Shown here one piece after another: positions 1-7,786 of a DNA stretch of 64,000 nucleotides (position 1 is the stretch's first letter; each line of letters opens with the position of its first letter). The stretch spans positions 62,001-126,000 of IMG/VR virus record IMGVR_UViG_3300048672_001051; one strand, 5' to 3'. This DNA is from a virus. Position numbers and translations under genes: made by a program. Under the pieces are notes generated by a model, which was not told the DNA's origin, did not search any database, and saw nothing but the letters and a program-made list of their open reading frames with translations.

Positions 1-1
1 A

Positions 2-787
2 TGGTTTTTTGATGCAGGCGTTAACTACGTAAAAATAGATAATATTTATTACGTAAAAGGATTTGAAGACAGTGTTTATAGTAAAACCCTAAAATCACAA
101 ATTGATCAGAAAAGAGTTATCAGTAGTTGCCAACCTAAAAGAGTAACATCTAAAGTAGTTGATGTTGACACTATAGACATAACTACCGCAGATTTATATG
201 GATTCTCTATAGTATCAGTCGAAGAGACACCTATACAGCAAAATTCAAATATAGTTATACCTCTAAAGGAAGAAATTCCTAAAGGTAAGTATTACATAGT
301 TCAGGGTACTACTAAAATAGAGTGTGACCTGAGACTCGGATATATAACTAGTGCTATAGCCGTACTATTTAAAGTATCTGATAATAAAAAAGTTTGGCTA
401 GAAGACAGCTTAAGTAATGTAGTAAAAGTTTTGACACCAGATGAATTCGGTTTTGTTAGCCTTTTAACTGAAGATATGTTTGTATTAAGTTACGATGTAG
501 ATAAGTACTGGCCAGCGCTAGAGCAAACTAAACCTTACACCCTGTTAGATAGTAATTTAAAAACTAACTCACAAAATAAAGTTTTGCAATATAAAGTAAT
601 TAAAACTTCCATATACAATGAAAAACATATTAGCAACTTAAATAAAAATTATTTAAGTATTAAATATTTAAAAAATTGGAAAGAAACTTTTAAAGTTGTT
701 GATGAAACCCTACCTGTAGGTATTAAACAATTTAAATTAAAAGATTGTGGAGTAATAAAAGGAAGTTTGGAGATAATAAATGATTGA
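2..787 (+). CDS. Hypothetical protein, 5' end outside window
   Basis: The + frame is open from base 2 to the TGA at 785-787 with no stop, so the gene begins upstream of the window and 261 residues are visible. A TTG at 431 lies inside the same open frame and is not the real start. I do not recognise the product. It is rich in Asn, Lys, Val and Asp with predicted beta character and no membrane segment. It overlaps the next gene by 8 bases, and all four + strand genes here are tightly coupled, suggesting one operon, perhaps of virion components, because they lie on the opposite strand from the replication genes. The functional guess is inference only. Confidence 0.75.
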   Translation, partial: WFFDAGVNYVKIDNIYYVKGFEDSVYSKTLKSQIDQKRVISSCQPKRVTSKVVDVDTIDITTADLYGFSIVSVEETPIQQNSNIVIPLKEEIPKGKYYIVQGTTKIECDLRLGYITSAIAVLFKVSDNKKVWLEDSLSNVVKVLTPDEFGFVSLLTEDMFVLSYDVDKYWPALEQTKPYTLLDSNLKTNSQNKVLQYKVIKTSIYNEKHISNLNKNYLSIKYLKNWKETFKVVDETLPVGIKQFKLKDCGVIKGSLEIIND

Positions 788-1358
788 AGTTCAATTTGTA
801 GATGGATTAACAGAGTTTTATAATTACGAAACTAAAACAATTCAAATAGAAATACCAGACACCTCTGAGGTTTATTTATTTGAAGTTAATTTAGATGAAT
901 CAGAAATTGATCCAACAACATTAACATTTATAAACAACACAAACATAGATTTGAGCGAATTGACATTAAGTTTAAATAATAAAAAGTTAGTGTTACAGTC
1001 TTCGACAAGTATAGCTGGTGTTAAGTTATTGATAAGTTATACTTATCTTAATCGAACACCAGATTTTCTATACAGTGTAGACTACATAGAGGGTATTTTA
1101 TATTTTTCAAAAGAACAGACAAAAAGTATAGATATAAAATACACAACTGACCAATTATTACTTGAAGGCAAGTCTGCAGAGCAATTGAAAGAAGGTTCTG
1201 ATTACAACTTTGTTAATAACATAGTAGATATAAAAAACTATGATAATTCAAATATTAGTTTTGTATATGATAACAAACTAAATATATCTAAAAAAATTAG
1301 TCCAATTCTTTCAGATGTAAAATTAAATATAATACTAAAGGATGACTTAAGCCTATGA
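780..1358 (+). CDS. Hypothetical protein (192 aa)
   Basis: The ATG at 780 lies inside the end of the preceding gene and the stop overlaps the next start (ATGA at 1355). The product is acidic and beta-rich, with no recognisable motif, signal peptide or membrane helix. Repeated short patterns such as VDGLTEFYNYETK, VDYIEGILYFSKEQ and NLDESEIDP are of the kind seen in phage tail or fibre-associated beta proteins, but no family can be named. Its place in a four-gene + strand operon is the only functional hint. Confidence 0.8.
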   Translation: MIEVQFVDGLTEFYNYETKTIQIEIPDTSEVYLFEVNLDESEIDPTTLTFINNTNIDLSELTLSLNNKKLVLQSSTSIAGVKLLISYTYLNRTPDFLYSVDYIEGILYFSKEQTKSIDIKYTTDQLLLEGKSAEQLKEGSDYNFVNNIVDIKNYDNSNISFVYDNKLNISKKISPILSDVKLNIILKDDLSL

Positions 1359-2890
1359 GTAATTTACATGCCGAAACACTTTTTAAAAAAATAGTGTTAG
1401 ATGAAGATTTAAGTAGCACTGAATCGCTTTACATCAAAGCGATTCAGGCTTCACAAAATCACACAACAAGCATAACTGAACTTAAAAAATTTCTTTCACA
1501 AAAGCAGACAGATTTAAAAAATAAGATTAACAAACTTGACATAAATTTAAGAGCTAGTTTGTTAAGTAGTAAAAAATTCATTAATGAAGCATACGCATTA
1601 AATTTGCCATTAACTTCAAATTTATTTATAAATGAAGTTGTGGTTTTAAATGGAGTTCTAACTCCAAGCTTAGAGTTAAGCACTACAGAAAAAATTGATA
1701 TGGATTTTAAAAACTTCAATAGTGAATATGGTACTAAGTTTAAAATATCAAACAATAATATAGTTATTTCTAAGAATCAATCTGAACAATTTCAACAACT
1801 AAGTATTAATATCCCAAAAGATATTTATAGTGGATTTTTTTGTATCAAGTTTGAAACAGATCAATTACTAAGTATTCTTGATAAAAATAATGCTGAAATA
1901 GTTTCTAAAACATTTACGAATATTCTTAAAATACCGTTTGATAAAGATACTATTAAACTAAAATTAAGATTTTTTGATAACAATCAAAGAGTAATTAAAA
2001 TTGTTGACAAGTTTTTTACGAAGTTAGTTTATACACAAAAGCAAGTTTATGAGACAAAGACTTTAGTCGTTAATAAAATTTTAACACAACTTGCACTAAA
2101 CACTTGTGATAATTATTCAAATAATCTTGTCAACATTAAGTACTATTTAAAAATAAACAACGAAGATTATAAAGAAATAAAACCTTTAAATAAAGATAAA
2201 ATTTCTAATGTTCCAAATATTTTGAAAAGTAGTTCACAAACATATACAGAAAAATTAACTAATTACATTGTGACGAATGGCGCTTATTATTATCCAGTAA
2301 GCTCTATTAATAACTTAACAAATATTATATGCTTAGAGCGAGAAATACGTGAGATATCTCAATTCTCAAATAAAAATGATTTAGTAACATGCTATACATA
2401 TAATAGTAATCCTGTGCAATTAATACTTAGTGAGAATGATGAAGTAGTATTAAATGATGTTAGTATTATTGCAAATGTGGATAACTATGTATGTAACATA
2501 CCAGTAGGTATAAATAAATTGGCATTGGATAAATATGTATTTAATCAACCAACAAGTTTTTTAAATGCAGAAATAGTTAATGTTAAAGAAGGAGTTTTGT
2601 TAACATACACTGAAAACTCAATAACAAAATCTATAAATTTATATGATGAAAAATCAATTTGTCTGCAATTGTTAAAAGCAGGCTGTGAGCTATATGAGAG
2701 TAGACCAGTTTTTGAATTAATTTATATTGATGATATAAAATATATTGTAAAAGACAATAGAAACAATCCAAAAATATTTGGAACATCTTTAAATAACAAT
2801 GTACAGAGTGTACAATTAAAGATTGAATTAGAATCACTTGATAGTAAAACAATACCTTACGTCTCAAGTATAACAGTAAAAGGTGCTTAA
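1355..2890 (+). CDS. Hypothetical protein (511 aa), possible virion component
   Basis: The start ATG overlaps the previous stop and the final TAA overlaps the next ATG (TAATG at 2888-2892), so translation is probably coupled. Residues about 25-70 look helical (QASQNHTTSITELKKF onward); the remainder is a mixed or beta-rich sequence without a recognised domain. The C-terminal stretch (residues about 440-511, ending VSSITVKGA) resembles the beta modules of phage baseplate or fibre proteins. That comparison is impressionistic. No catalytic motif was seen. Confidence 0.8.
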   Translation: MSNLHAETLFKKIVLDEDLSSTESLYIKAIQASQNHTTSITELKKFLSQKQTDLKNKINKLDINLRASLLSSKKFINEAYALNLPLTSNLFINEVVVLNGVLTPSLELSTTEKIDMDFKNFNSEYGTKFKISNNNIVISKNQSEQFQQLSINIPKDIYSGFFCIKFETDQLLSILDKNNAEIVSKTFTNILKIPFDKDTIKLKLRFFDNNQRVIKIVDKFFTKLVYTQKQVYETKTLVVNKILTQLALNTCDNYSNNLVNIKYYLKINNEDYKEIKPLNKDKISNVPNILKSSSQTYTEKLTNYIVTNGAYYYPVSSINNLTNIICLEREIREISQFSNKNDLVTCYTYNSNPVQLILSENDEVVLNDVSIIANVDNYVCNIPVGINKLALDKYVFNQPTSFLNAEIVNVKEGVLLTYTENSITKSINLYDEKSICLQLLKAGCELYESRPVFELIYIDDIKYIVKDNRNNPKIFGTSLNNNVQSVQLKIELESLDSKTIPYVSSITVKGA

Positions 2891-3327
2891 TGAGTTTATT
2901 TAAAACAGAGGATTTAGATTTTACAGATGGTGTGACAACTATTTATGAGTTAAGTCTAAATTATAAGGCAGGATCTGTTAGTGTAAAAGAGCTAACAGGT
3001 AGTGGGGATATTCCGCTATTATTTAACGAAATAGGTGAGAACTATATTGAACTAGTCGACTTACCGACAACTGGCAACACAATCAGAGTAACTTACACAA
3101 TAGATGAACCTAACAAGAGTGCAAGCAGCCTAGTAGAGCGGCTTGTAGCTCTTGAGGGTATAATAGAAGCACAAAATAAAAAAATAACTACACTAGAAAA
3201 AGCTGTTAGAAATAGAGTTAATGTAGAAACTTTTAATGTGTGGATAAAACTTGTGGAGAAAAAACTTGGAATTTCGGTAGCTGACAGGAATCTGTTTTCT
3301 GCAAGTAATGTGTATACAGGTCCGTAG
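2890..3327 (+). CDS. Small protein with C-terminal coiled coil, possible virion component
   Basis: The 145-residue product has an N-terminal beta-rich part (residues 1-75: DFTDGVTTIYELSLNYKAG and similar) followed by a heptad-like helix at about 78-108 (ASSLVERLVALEGIIEAQN, then KKITTLEKAVRN). A beta head followed by a trimerising coiled coil is common in small tail or fibre accessory proteins, but this is inference. It is the last gene of the + strand operon. Its 3' end overlaps the convergent - strand gene by 95 bases, so two genes share this DNA tail to tail. Confidence 0.8.
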   Translation: MSLFKTEDLDFTDGVTTIYELSLNYKAGSVSVKELTGSGDIPLLFNEIGENYIELVDLPTTGNTIRVTYTIDEPNKSASSLVERLVALEGIIEAQNKKITTLEKAVRNRVNVETFNVWIKLVEKKLGISVADRNLFSASNVYTGP

Positions 3328-3919
3328 TTAGATCTAATTGTAAAACATCTTCTTCATTTAACCAACTAAATCTATGGCTGTGTACGCCTTTATAGCGATA
3401 GCCTTGGTAGTAACTCCTTACGGCGTTAAAGCGCTGGTCTGTAAATCCAACTGCATAGTATAGATAATTACTAAAAGTTAAATCGTAGTGTGCAATATAT
3501 GACACGTTGTACAACGTGTCATCATACTCCTGGTGCTTAGTCCTATAGTACCGAGACATCGCCGTAGAAAACCCCTCATCCCAGCAATTAATTGCTACCT
3601 CATAATGTTCTTCATTTTTAAAAATACCAAACATAGCTGCAAATCTCAAAAACATTTGGTTGTTAGCACCATCTAAAACATTACCAACATTTACATCAAA
3701 ATCTTGATAAAGCCTGCACAACTTAGTGAATAAAATATCATTATTATACAGCTTATCAGGTATGTGTTTAATTATATAAGGCTTTCTTTCTTTCGAGGTA
3801 GCTAAATGTTTACCAAGATGTTTAACACGCGACCATGGATACTTGCCGTACTTTGTGCCGTAATAATTATCTGAATAATTATTACGTTTATCATAACAAT
3901 CTAAATTAATATGATGCAT
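3233..3919 (-). CDS. Hypothetical protein (228 aa)
   Basis: First gene of the long - strand block, ATG at 3919. The sequence is unusually rich in Tyr, His and Asn, especially residues 1-40 (NNYSDNYYGTKYGKYPWSR) and 120-190. I recognise no family and see no membrane segment or metal-binding pattern. Its last 31 codons overlap the end of the convergent + strand gene. It sits downstream of the 58-aa gene and the gp46/gp47 recombination pair, so it may belong to the same transcript. Confidence 0.7.
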   Translation of the reverse strand: MHHINLDCYDKRNNYSDNYYGTKYGKYPWSRVKHLGKHLATSKERKPYIIKHIPDKLYNNDILFTKLCRLYQDFDVNVGNVLDGANNQMFLRFAAMFGIFKNEEHYEVAINCWDEGFSTAMSRYYRTKHQEYDDTLYNVSYIAHYDLTFSNYLYYAVGFTDQRFNAVRSYYQGYRYKGVHSHRFSWLNEEDVLQLDLTTDLYTHYLQKTDSCQLPKFQVFSPQVLSTH

Positions 3920-3928
3920 AAATATACC

Positions 3929-4105
3929 CTAAATTACATGATTATCAATAGTTTCAATAGTTGGATTAAAAACTACTAGCTTAGAGTCAATAGCAAATAT
4001 GTAGTATGCGCCAGTAGTTTCTTCAAATTGATAAGTTATTTCAACTTCTTCTTTATCAAAAAATTCATTAGGGTCAATTTTATATTTAATCGTTTTTAAA
4101 ATCAT
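3929..4105 (-). CDS. Small hypothetical protein (58 aa)
   Basis: An intact frame from ATG (4103-4105) to TAG (3929-3931) fills the gap between the gp46-like gene and the 228-aa gene. The product is acidic; it starts MILKTIKYKIDPNEFFDKEE and continues with an aromatic beta-like segment (TTGAYYIFAIDSKLVVFN). Its first 20 bases overlap the end of the gp46-like gene, the usual spacing here. Function unknown. It may be an accessory of the recombination nuclease, by position only. Confidence 0.7.
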   Translation of the reverse strand: MILKTIKYKIDPNEFFDKEEVEITYQFEETTGAYYIFAIDSKLVVFNPTIETIDNHVI

Positions 4106-5924
4106 GGCATAAATTCAAGTCTATTATATTAGCATCATCATAGGTTTTGTGGCTTATGATAATAATTTGATATCCAGTGTTTGCAAGAGTATTGAAACAA
4201 GTGTTGAGCATATTAAAACGATCTTCATGTAAAGACTCGTCTAATTCGTCACCGATAAAAACACAAAAATTATCTTTATAATACATTTTTAAGATGGCTA
4301 ATCTTAAAGCAATATTAGAAAGAACTTGAGCGCTACCTTCAACTAAATCGAGTGATATGTTGTCTACTAATAATTTAAAATCATTTGTTATTTCAACAGT
4401 AGTTCTTTCGCCGCCAGTCATCAAATTTAAATAATTTGAAGCAGCATAATTTAAAGTGGGTATAGCAACAAGTTGAACATCTTTTTTAGTCTGTTCTGCG
4501 TACTGTAAACAATTATTTATAAACCTAAGTTTTGAATTATGAGTATTAATGTCAACTAATAATTTATTTTTTAGTTCCATACTATAATCATACATAGTCT
4601 TTGAACGTAAGTAATTTAAAGCATCATCATAAAAACTAACTAACACACTATACTGGGACTCTGCGGCAATAATAGATTCTTCTAACGTATCTAAAGGATA
4701 TCCTAAGATTGCTTCAAGCTTCGCAATCTCATTTAAAATATCAGAGTTACTTAAAAGTATCTCATTATATTTTAAATGTTGGTCTAATTTAAGTTTAGAT
4801 GCCTTATAATCTACATTAGAAATTGTAGCTAACAGTTCTAATTTTTCAGACATTAAAGATTCATAAATATTTTTATCTATAGTAAGCCAATTAATATACT
4901 CTTCAATTTTATTTAAAGAGTACTTAGGCGCTGACTTATAAATACCTTGTGCCAGAAGACTATCAATACTTTCTTGATTCACATTTACAATTGAAGAGCA
5001 TGTCGGACATGTTAAATTGTGCTCTTGGTATTTTAATAAAGTTAGATAATTTTTATATTGAGGATGTTGTTCTTTAATTTCTAAAAGATTATCCAGAGTA
5101 TCATCAATATTATAGGTTTGTATACGACTCAACTTTAAATCTATAGTTTTTAAACTATCGTTAGCCGTATTAAAATCATTACAGATTTTTAAAAGTTCAT
5201 CATAACTTTCAGCTGGAAGGCTCGGGAACTCTTGAACTTTATTTTTATAAAAATTATACTTAAATAAATATTCTTTTTGAGTTGCAATAGCATTAAAATG
5301 TTCTGCAACTAAAAGTTTAATATCAGCTAACTGGTCTTCAGTAAACTCTTCAAATTCTGAATTAATTTCAAAATCAGGAATATTATTATCTGCTAGTAAA
5401 GTTTCATAAGTTTTCTTTTCAGCAGTTAAAATAGATTTTTGTTTTTTAAAGTAATCTATTAATAAATAAGAATCTTTTAAACCAGTCACAGTCTCAATTA
5501 AATTTAATAAAGGTTTTTCTTTCAACGCCGAAAAAGATAACAAGTCATGTTGCTTACAAAAATTAGTTAAATAAAATACATCCTTACCATAAGTTAATAA
5601 TTCTTCTATGTGTTTGTTTGCCGCTGTAACACCACTACAAATTTTTATATATTTAGTATCTAGATAGTATAAAGCTACTGTTGAGCTTCTTACAATTTTA
5701 TAAACTTTATCAACTACTTTAAAGATTAAAGTTACAGACAAGTCTTTATAATTACTTGCAGAATCTCTTAAAGCTCTAGCTCCAAAAAAAGCATAATTAA
5801 TCATCTCTACAAGTTCAGTCTTCCCAGTACCATTCTTACCTGTAATAACATTTAAGCCGTTTGTAAAAGTGATAAAAGAATCTTGATGTGCAAAAGAATT
5901 TTGTATATGTATACTAATCAACAT
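4086..5924 (-). CDS. SbcC/Rad50-like recombination ATPase (T4 gp46-like)
   Basis: ATPase subunit of the SbcCD/Mre11-Rad50 nuclease, which processes DNA ends for recombination-dependent replication. Visible features in order: Walker A GKNGTGKT (residues 29-36); long helical arms; a zinc-hook CPTC near the middle; the ABC signature LMTGGERTT near residue 495; and a Walker B-like segment CVFIGDELDESL with an Asp-Glu pair. The length of 612 aa fits phage gp46 proteins, which are shorter than cellular Rad50. The gene starts inside the end of its nuclease partner (11-base overlap), as expected for an obligate complex. Confidence 0.95.
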   Translation of the reverse strand: MLISIHIQNSFAHQDSFITFTNGLNVITGKNGTGKTELVEMINYAFFGARALRDSASNYKDLSVTLIFKVVDKVYKIVRSSTVALYYLDTKYIKICSGVTAANKHIEELLTYGKDVFYLTNFCKQHDLLSFSALKEKPLLNLIETVTGLKDSYLLIDYFKKQKSILTAEKKTYETLLADNNIPDFEINSEFEEFTEDQLADIKLLVAEHFNAIATQKEYLFKYNFYKNKVQEFPSLPAESYDELLKICNDFNTANDSLKTIDLKLSRIQTYNIDDTLDNLLEIKEQHPQYKNYLTLLKYQEHNLTCPTCSSIVNVNQESIDSLLAQGIYKSAPKYSLNKIEEYINWLTIDKNIYESLMSEKLELLATISNVDYKASKLKLDQHLKYNEILLSNSDILNEIAKLEAILGYPLDTLEESIIAAESQYSVLVSFYDDALNYLRSKTMYDYSMELKNKLLVDINTHNSKLRFINNCLQYAEQTKKDVQLVAIPTLNYAASNYLNLMTGGERTTVEITNDFKLLVDNISLDLVEGSAQVLSNIALRLAILKMYYKDNFCVFIGDELDESLHEDRFNMLNTCFNTLANTGYQIIIISHKTYDDANIIDLNLCHDFKND

Positions 5925-6978
5925 TTAAATAAACCTTGTCTGTTATGATAGTTTTTAAGCAGTTCAACTCAGCCTCATTTAAAACTTTCGCTTCTAAAAT
6001 ATTTTTATAGAAACAACTATTAAAATCAACAACATTTGAAACAACTGTAGTTTGTGATGGAGTAGTACTTGACGGTTCAAGTTCTTTTAACTTAAATGTT
6101 AAAGCTAAACACTGTATAGGTTCTGCTAACACATAATTCTTATCAACAAGAAGCCTAACATTTTTATTTTTTAAAGTACTAACATCTATTTCAGAAAGTT
6201 TATCAATATCTATTGTAATATAAAATTCTGAAGTACTATCTTCCGCGTGAGTATAAGGTTGCATCGAACCTGTACATATATAGTCTGTATTGTAAACTTC
6301 ATTTTGAAAAGGTGTATGCTCGTGCCCCGAAACAAAAAGACTGGTACAGCTTATAAGTTCTGAAGAAGGCGCCCAAGTTTTTTCACTGCTTACAACATCC
6401 CAATGTCCAAATGAAACCATTTCAGCAGTAGGTAAAACAGCACTTTGTCTAAATTTAGAATCACCAAAAGGATTATAGCAATCAAAATAAAAATAAAAAG
6501 GTATCTTAATGGTGTCATCAATTAACTCATAAATAGGATTATTCGTTGTAGTCTTTAAATTTGATAAATTTAAAGTATCTAACATAAGTGTTAAAAGTTC
6601 GTAAGAACTTTTTTTAGATATATCCTTAGATAAATCGTGGTTGCCAGAAATTAAGTAGTAGTTAATATTGGTATTTAGTTCAGCGGAATTTTTTAATATA
6701 TTAAAAACTTCTAATTTAACTGTAGGCGTAACTACTGATTTATCAAATAAATCTCCTACTATAACAATATGAGTTATATTCAAATTACAATCAGGATTTA
6801 AAAGAGTTTTAAAAGTTTGTAAAACACTTTTCTCACGAATGCCTAGATTTGAGCTTAAAACACCGGTCTTAAATACTCTACCACAGTGAGGATCACCAAT
6901 TGTTTGCACTTTAATTTTGTAGTCGGGAAATTCAATTATAGGATTTCGTTCACCTGTTACAGTGTACCTAATAGCCAT
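5914..6978 (-). CDS. SbcD/Mre11-like nuclease subunit (T4 gp47-like)
   Basis: Metallophosphoesterase subunit of the SbcCD-type nuclease. The five family motifs are present in order: IGDPHCGR (D-x-H), VGDLFDKS (GD), SGNHDLS (GNHD), FGHWD and SGHEHTP (GH-x-H). These bind the two catalytic metals. At 354 aa it carries the catalytic core plus a capping domain. It lies directly upstream of the gp46-like ATPase with overlapping ends. A rho-independent terminator separates it from the SSB gene, so the pair may have its own promoter; none was clear to me. Confidence 0.95.
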   Translation of the reverse strand: MAIRYTVTGERNPIIEFPDYKIKVQTIGDPHCGRVFKTGVLSSNLGIREKSVLQTFKTLLNPDCNLNITHIVIVGDLFDKSVVTPTVKLEVFNILKNSAELNTNINYYLISGNHDLSKDISKKSSYELLTLMLDTLNLSNLKTTTNNPIYELIDDTIKIPFYFYFDCYNPFGDSKFRQSAVLPTAEMVSFGHWDVVSSEKTWAPSSELISCTSLFVSGHEHTPFQNEVYNTDYICTGSMQPYTHAEDSTSEFYITIDIDKLSEIDVSTLKNKNVRLLVDKNYVLAEPIQCLALTFKLKELEPSSTTPSQTTVVSNVVDFNSCFYKNILEAKVLNEAELNCLKTIITDKVYLNVD

Positions 6979-7005
6979 AGTTAATTTTTTTATTTAATTA
7001 TAAAT

Positions 7006-7035
7006 AAAACAGCCCGGTATTTCACAGGCTGTTTT
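7006..7035 (-). terminator. Rho-independent terminator after SSB gene
   Basis: On the - strand a 9-bp stem (AAAACAGCC with GGCTGTTTT) encloses a 12-nt loop and is followed by a T-rich run. It begins about 12 bases past the SSB stop codon and precedes the gp47-like gene. The structure was seen directly by reading the inverted repeat. Confidence 0.8.
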
Positions 7036-7047
7036 TGTTAAAGCATA

Positions 7048-7662
7048 TTAGAACGGGCAGTCATCGTCATCATCAGAGCCTTGAGGTGCTGGTGTTGCCG
7101 CAAAAGAAGCTTCGACAGCTTTTGTAACGGCAGCAGCACCTGAAGCTTTTGCAGCTTCAGCCCACTCGTCACCGTTGTCTTTAGCTTCATACTCGATTAA
7201 GTCAGTTACTAGGATATGTTTTAATTTTGCAAAATCACCATAAGTATTAGAAATAATACTATAACGAGCTTTACCTCGAGAACCATTACCAACTAAAGTA
7301 GTTTCAGTAATATCCCGAATAGTACCAGAAGCATCTTGATGGAAAACGTGAGGGCGTAGTCCTTCAGGCATCGGAGTACCATCAGCCTTATTAACACTTT
7401 GTTTAAGTGTAATCAGGTACTGCAAAGGTTGAGACTCAAAAGGAACGTCAGTTTTGTATTTAGTCATGAACTCTTCGTTATCAATAACTTTCGCTTTTTG
7501 ACGAGGGTGCATCTTACTAAAAGCAGCTGCGTCTTCTTTAGTTAACGCAAGTGTTACTGAGTATTCTTTTTCAGTACTTTCAAACTTATTTTTTGGCTCT
7601 TTAATTGATGTGTAATAGAACACAGCATTGTCTAGTGGAATTGCTTGTTTTTTGTCAGTCAT
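7048..7662 (-). CDS. Single-stranded DNA-binding protein with acidic tail
   Basis: A 204-aa protein starting at the ATG of MTDKKQAIPL; a TTG seven codons upstream is less likely. The body has the beta-strand pattern of an OB-fold (residues about 10-160: SVTLALTKEDAAAF, LQYLITLKQSV, ARYSIISNTYGDF). A low-complexity Ala-rich linker follows, then an acidic tail ending DDDDDCPF. An acidic tail ending in Pro-Phe is the protein-interaction tip of bacterial and phage SSBs. The gene is next to the DNA polymerase, is preceded by a 25-bp palindrome that may regulate it, and is followed by a strong terminator, consistent with high expression. Confidence 0.85.
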   Translation of the reverse strand: MTDKKQAIPLDNAVFYYTSIKEPKNKFESTEKEYSVTLALTKEDAAAFSKMHPRQKAKVIDNEEFMTKYKTDVPFESQPLQYLITLKQSVNKADGTPMPEGLRPHVFHQDASGTIRDITETTLVGNGSRGKARYSIISNTYGDFAKLKHILVTDLIEYEAKDNGDEWAEAAKASGAAAVTKAVEASFAATPAPQGSDDDDDCPF

Positions 7663-7694
7663 TGTTAAAAATCTATATAACAATTATTAATAGC

Positions 7695-7719
7695 ATATGG
7701 TATATATTATATACCATAT
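7695..7719. promoter_or_regulatory. 25-bp near-perfect palindrome upstream of SSB gene
   Basis: Twelve-base inverted arms (atatggtatata and its complement) flank a single central base, 33 bases upstream of the SSB start codon. It could be an operator for a dimeric regulator, or an RNA hairpin in the SSB leader used for autogenous control as known for some phage SSBs. Seen directly; role inferred. Confidence 0.5.
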
Positions 7720-7760
7720 AAGTTGTTATGTACCCACGGTAGGAGTACACGATGAATGTC

Positions 7761-7779
7761 GTGCAGGTTAAACCTGCAC
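7761..7779 (-). terminator. Hairpin downstream of DNA polymerase gene
   Basis: A perfect 8-bp stem (gtgcaggt with acctgcac) with a 3-nt loop lies 8 bases past the DNA polymerase stop codon. It lacks a clear U-run on the - strand, so it may be a 3'-end-stabilising hairpin rather than a classical terminator. Confidence 0.5.
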
Positions 7780-7786
7780 CTCTCAA

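Noticed and set aside
431-787. A 118-aa gene starting with TTG
   Set aside because: The frame is open all the way to base 2, so this is the end of a longer gene cut by the window edge.
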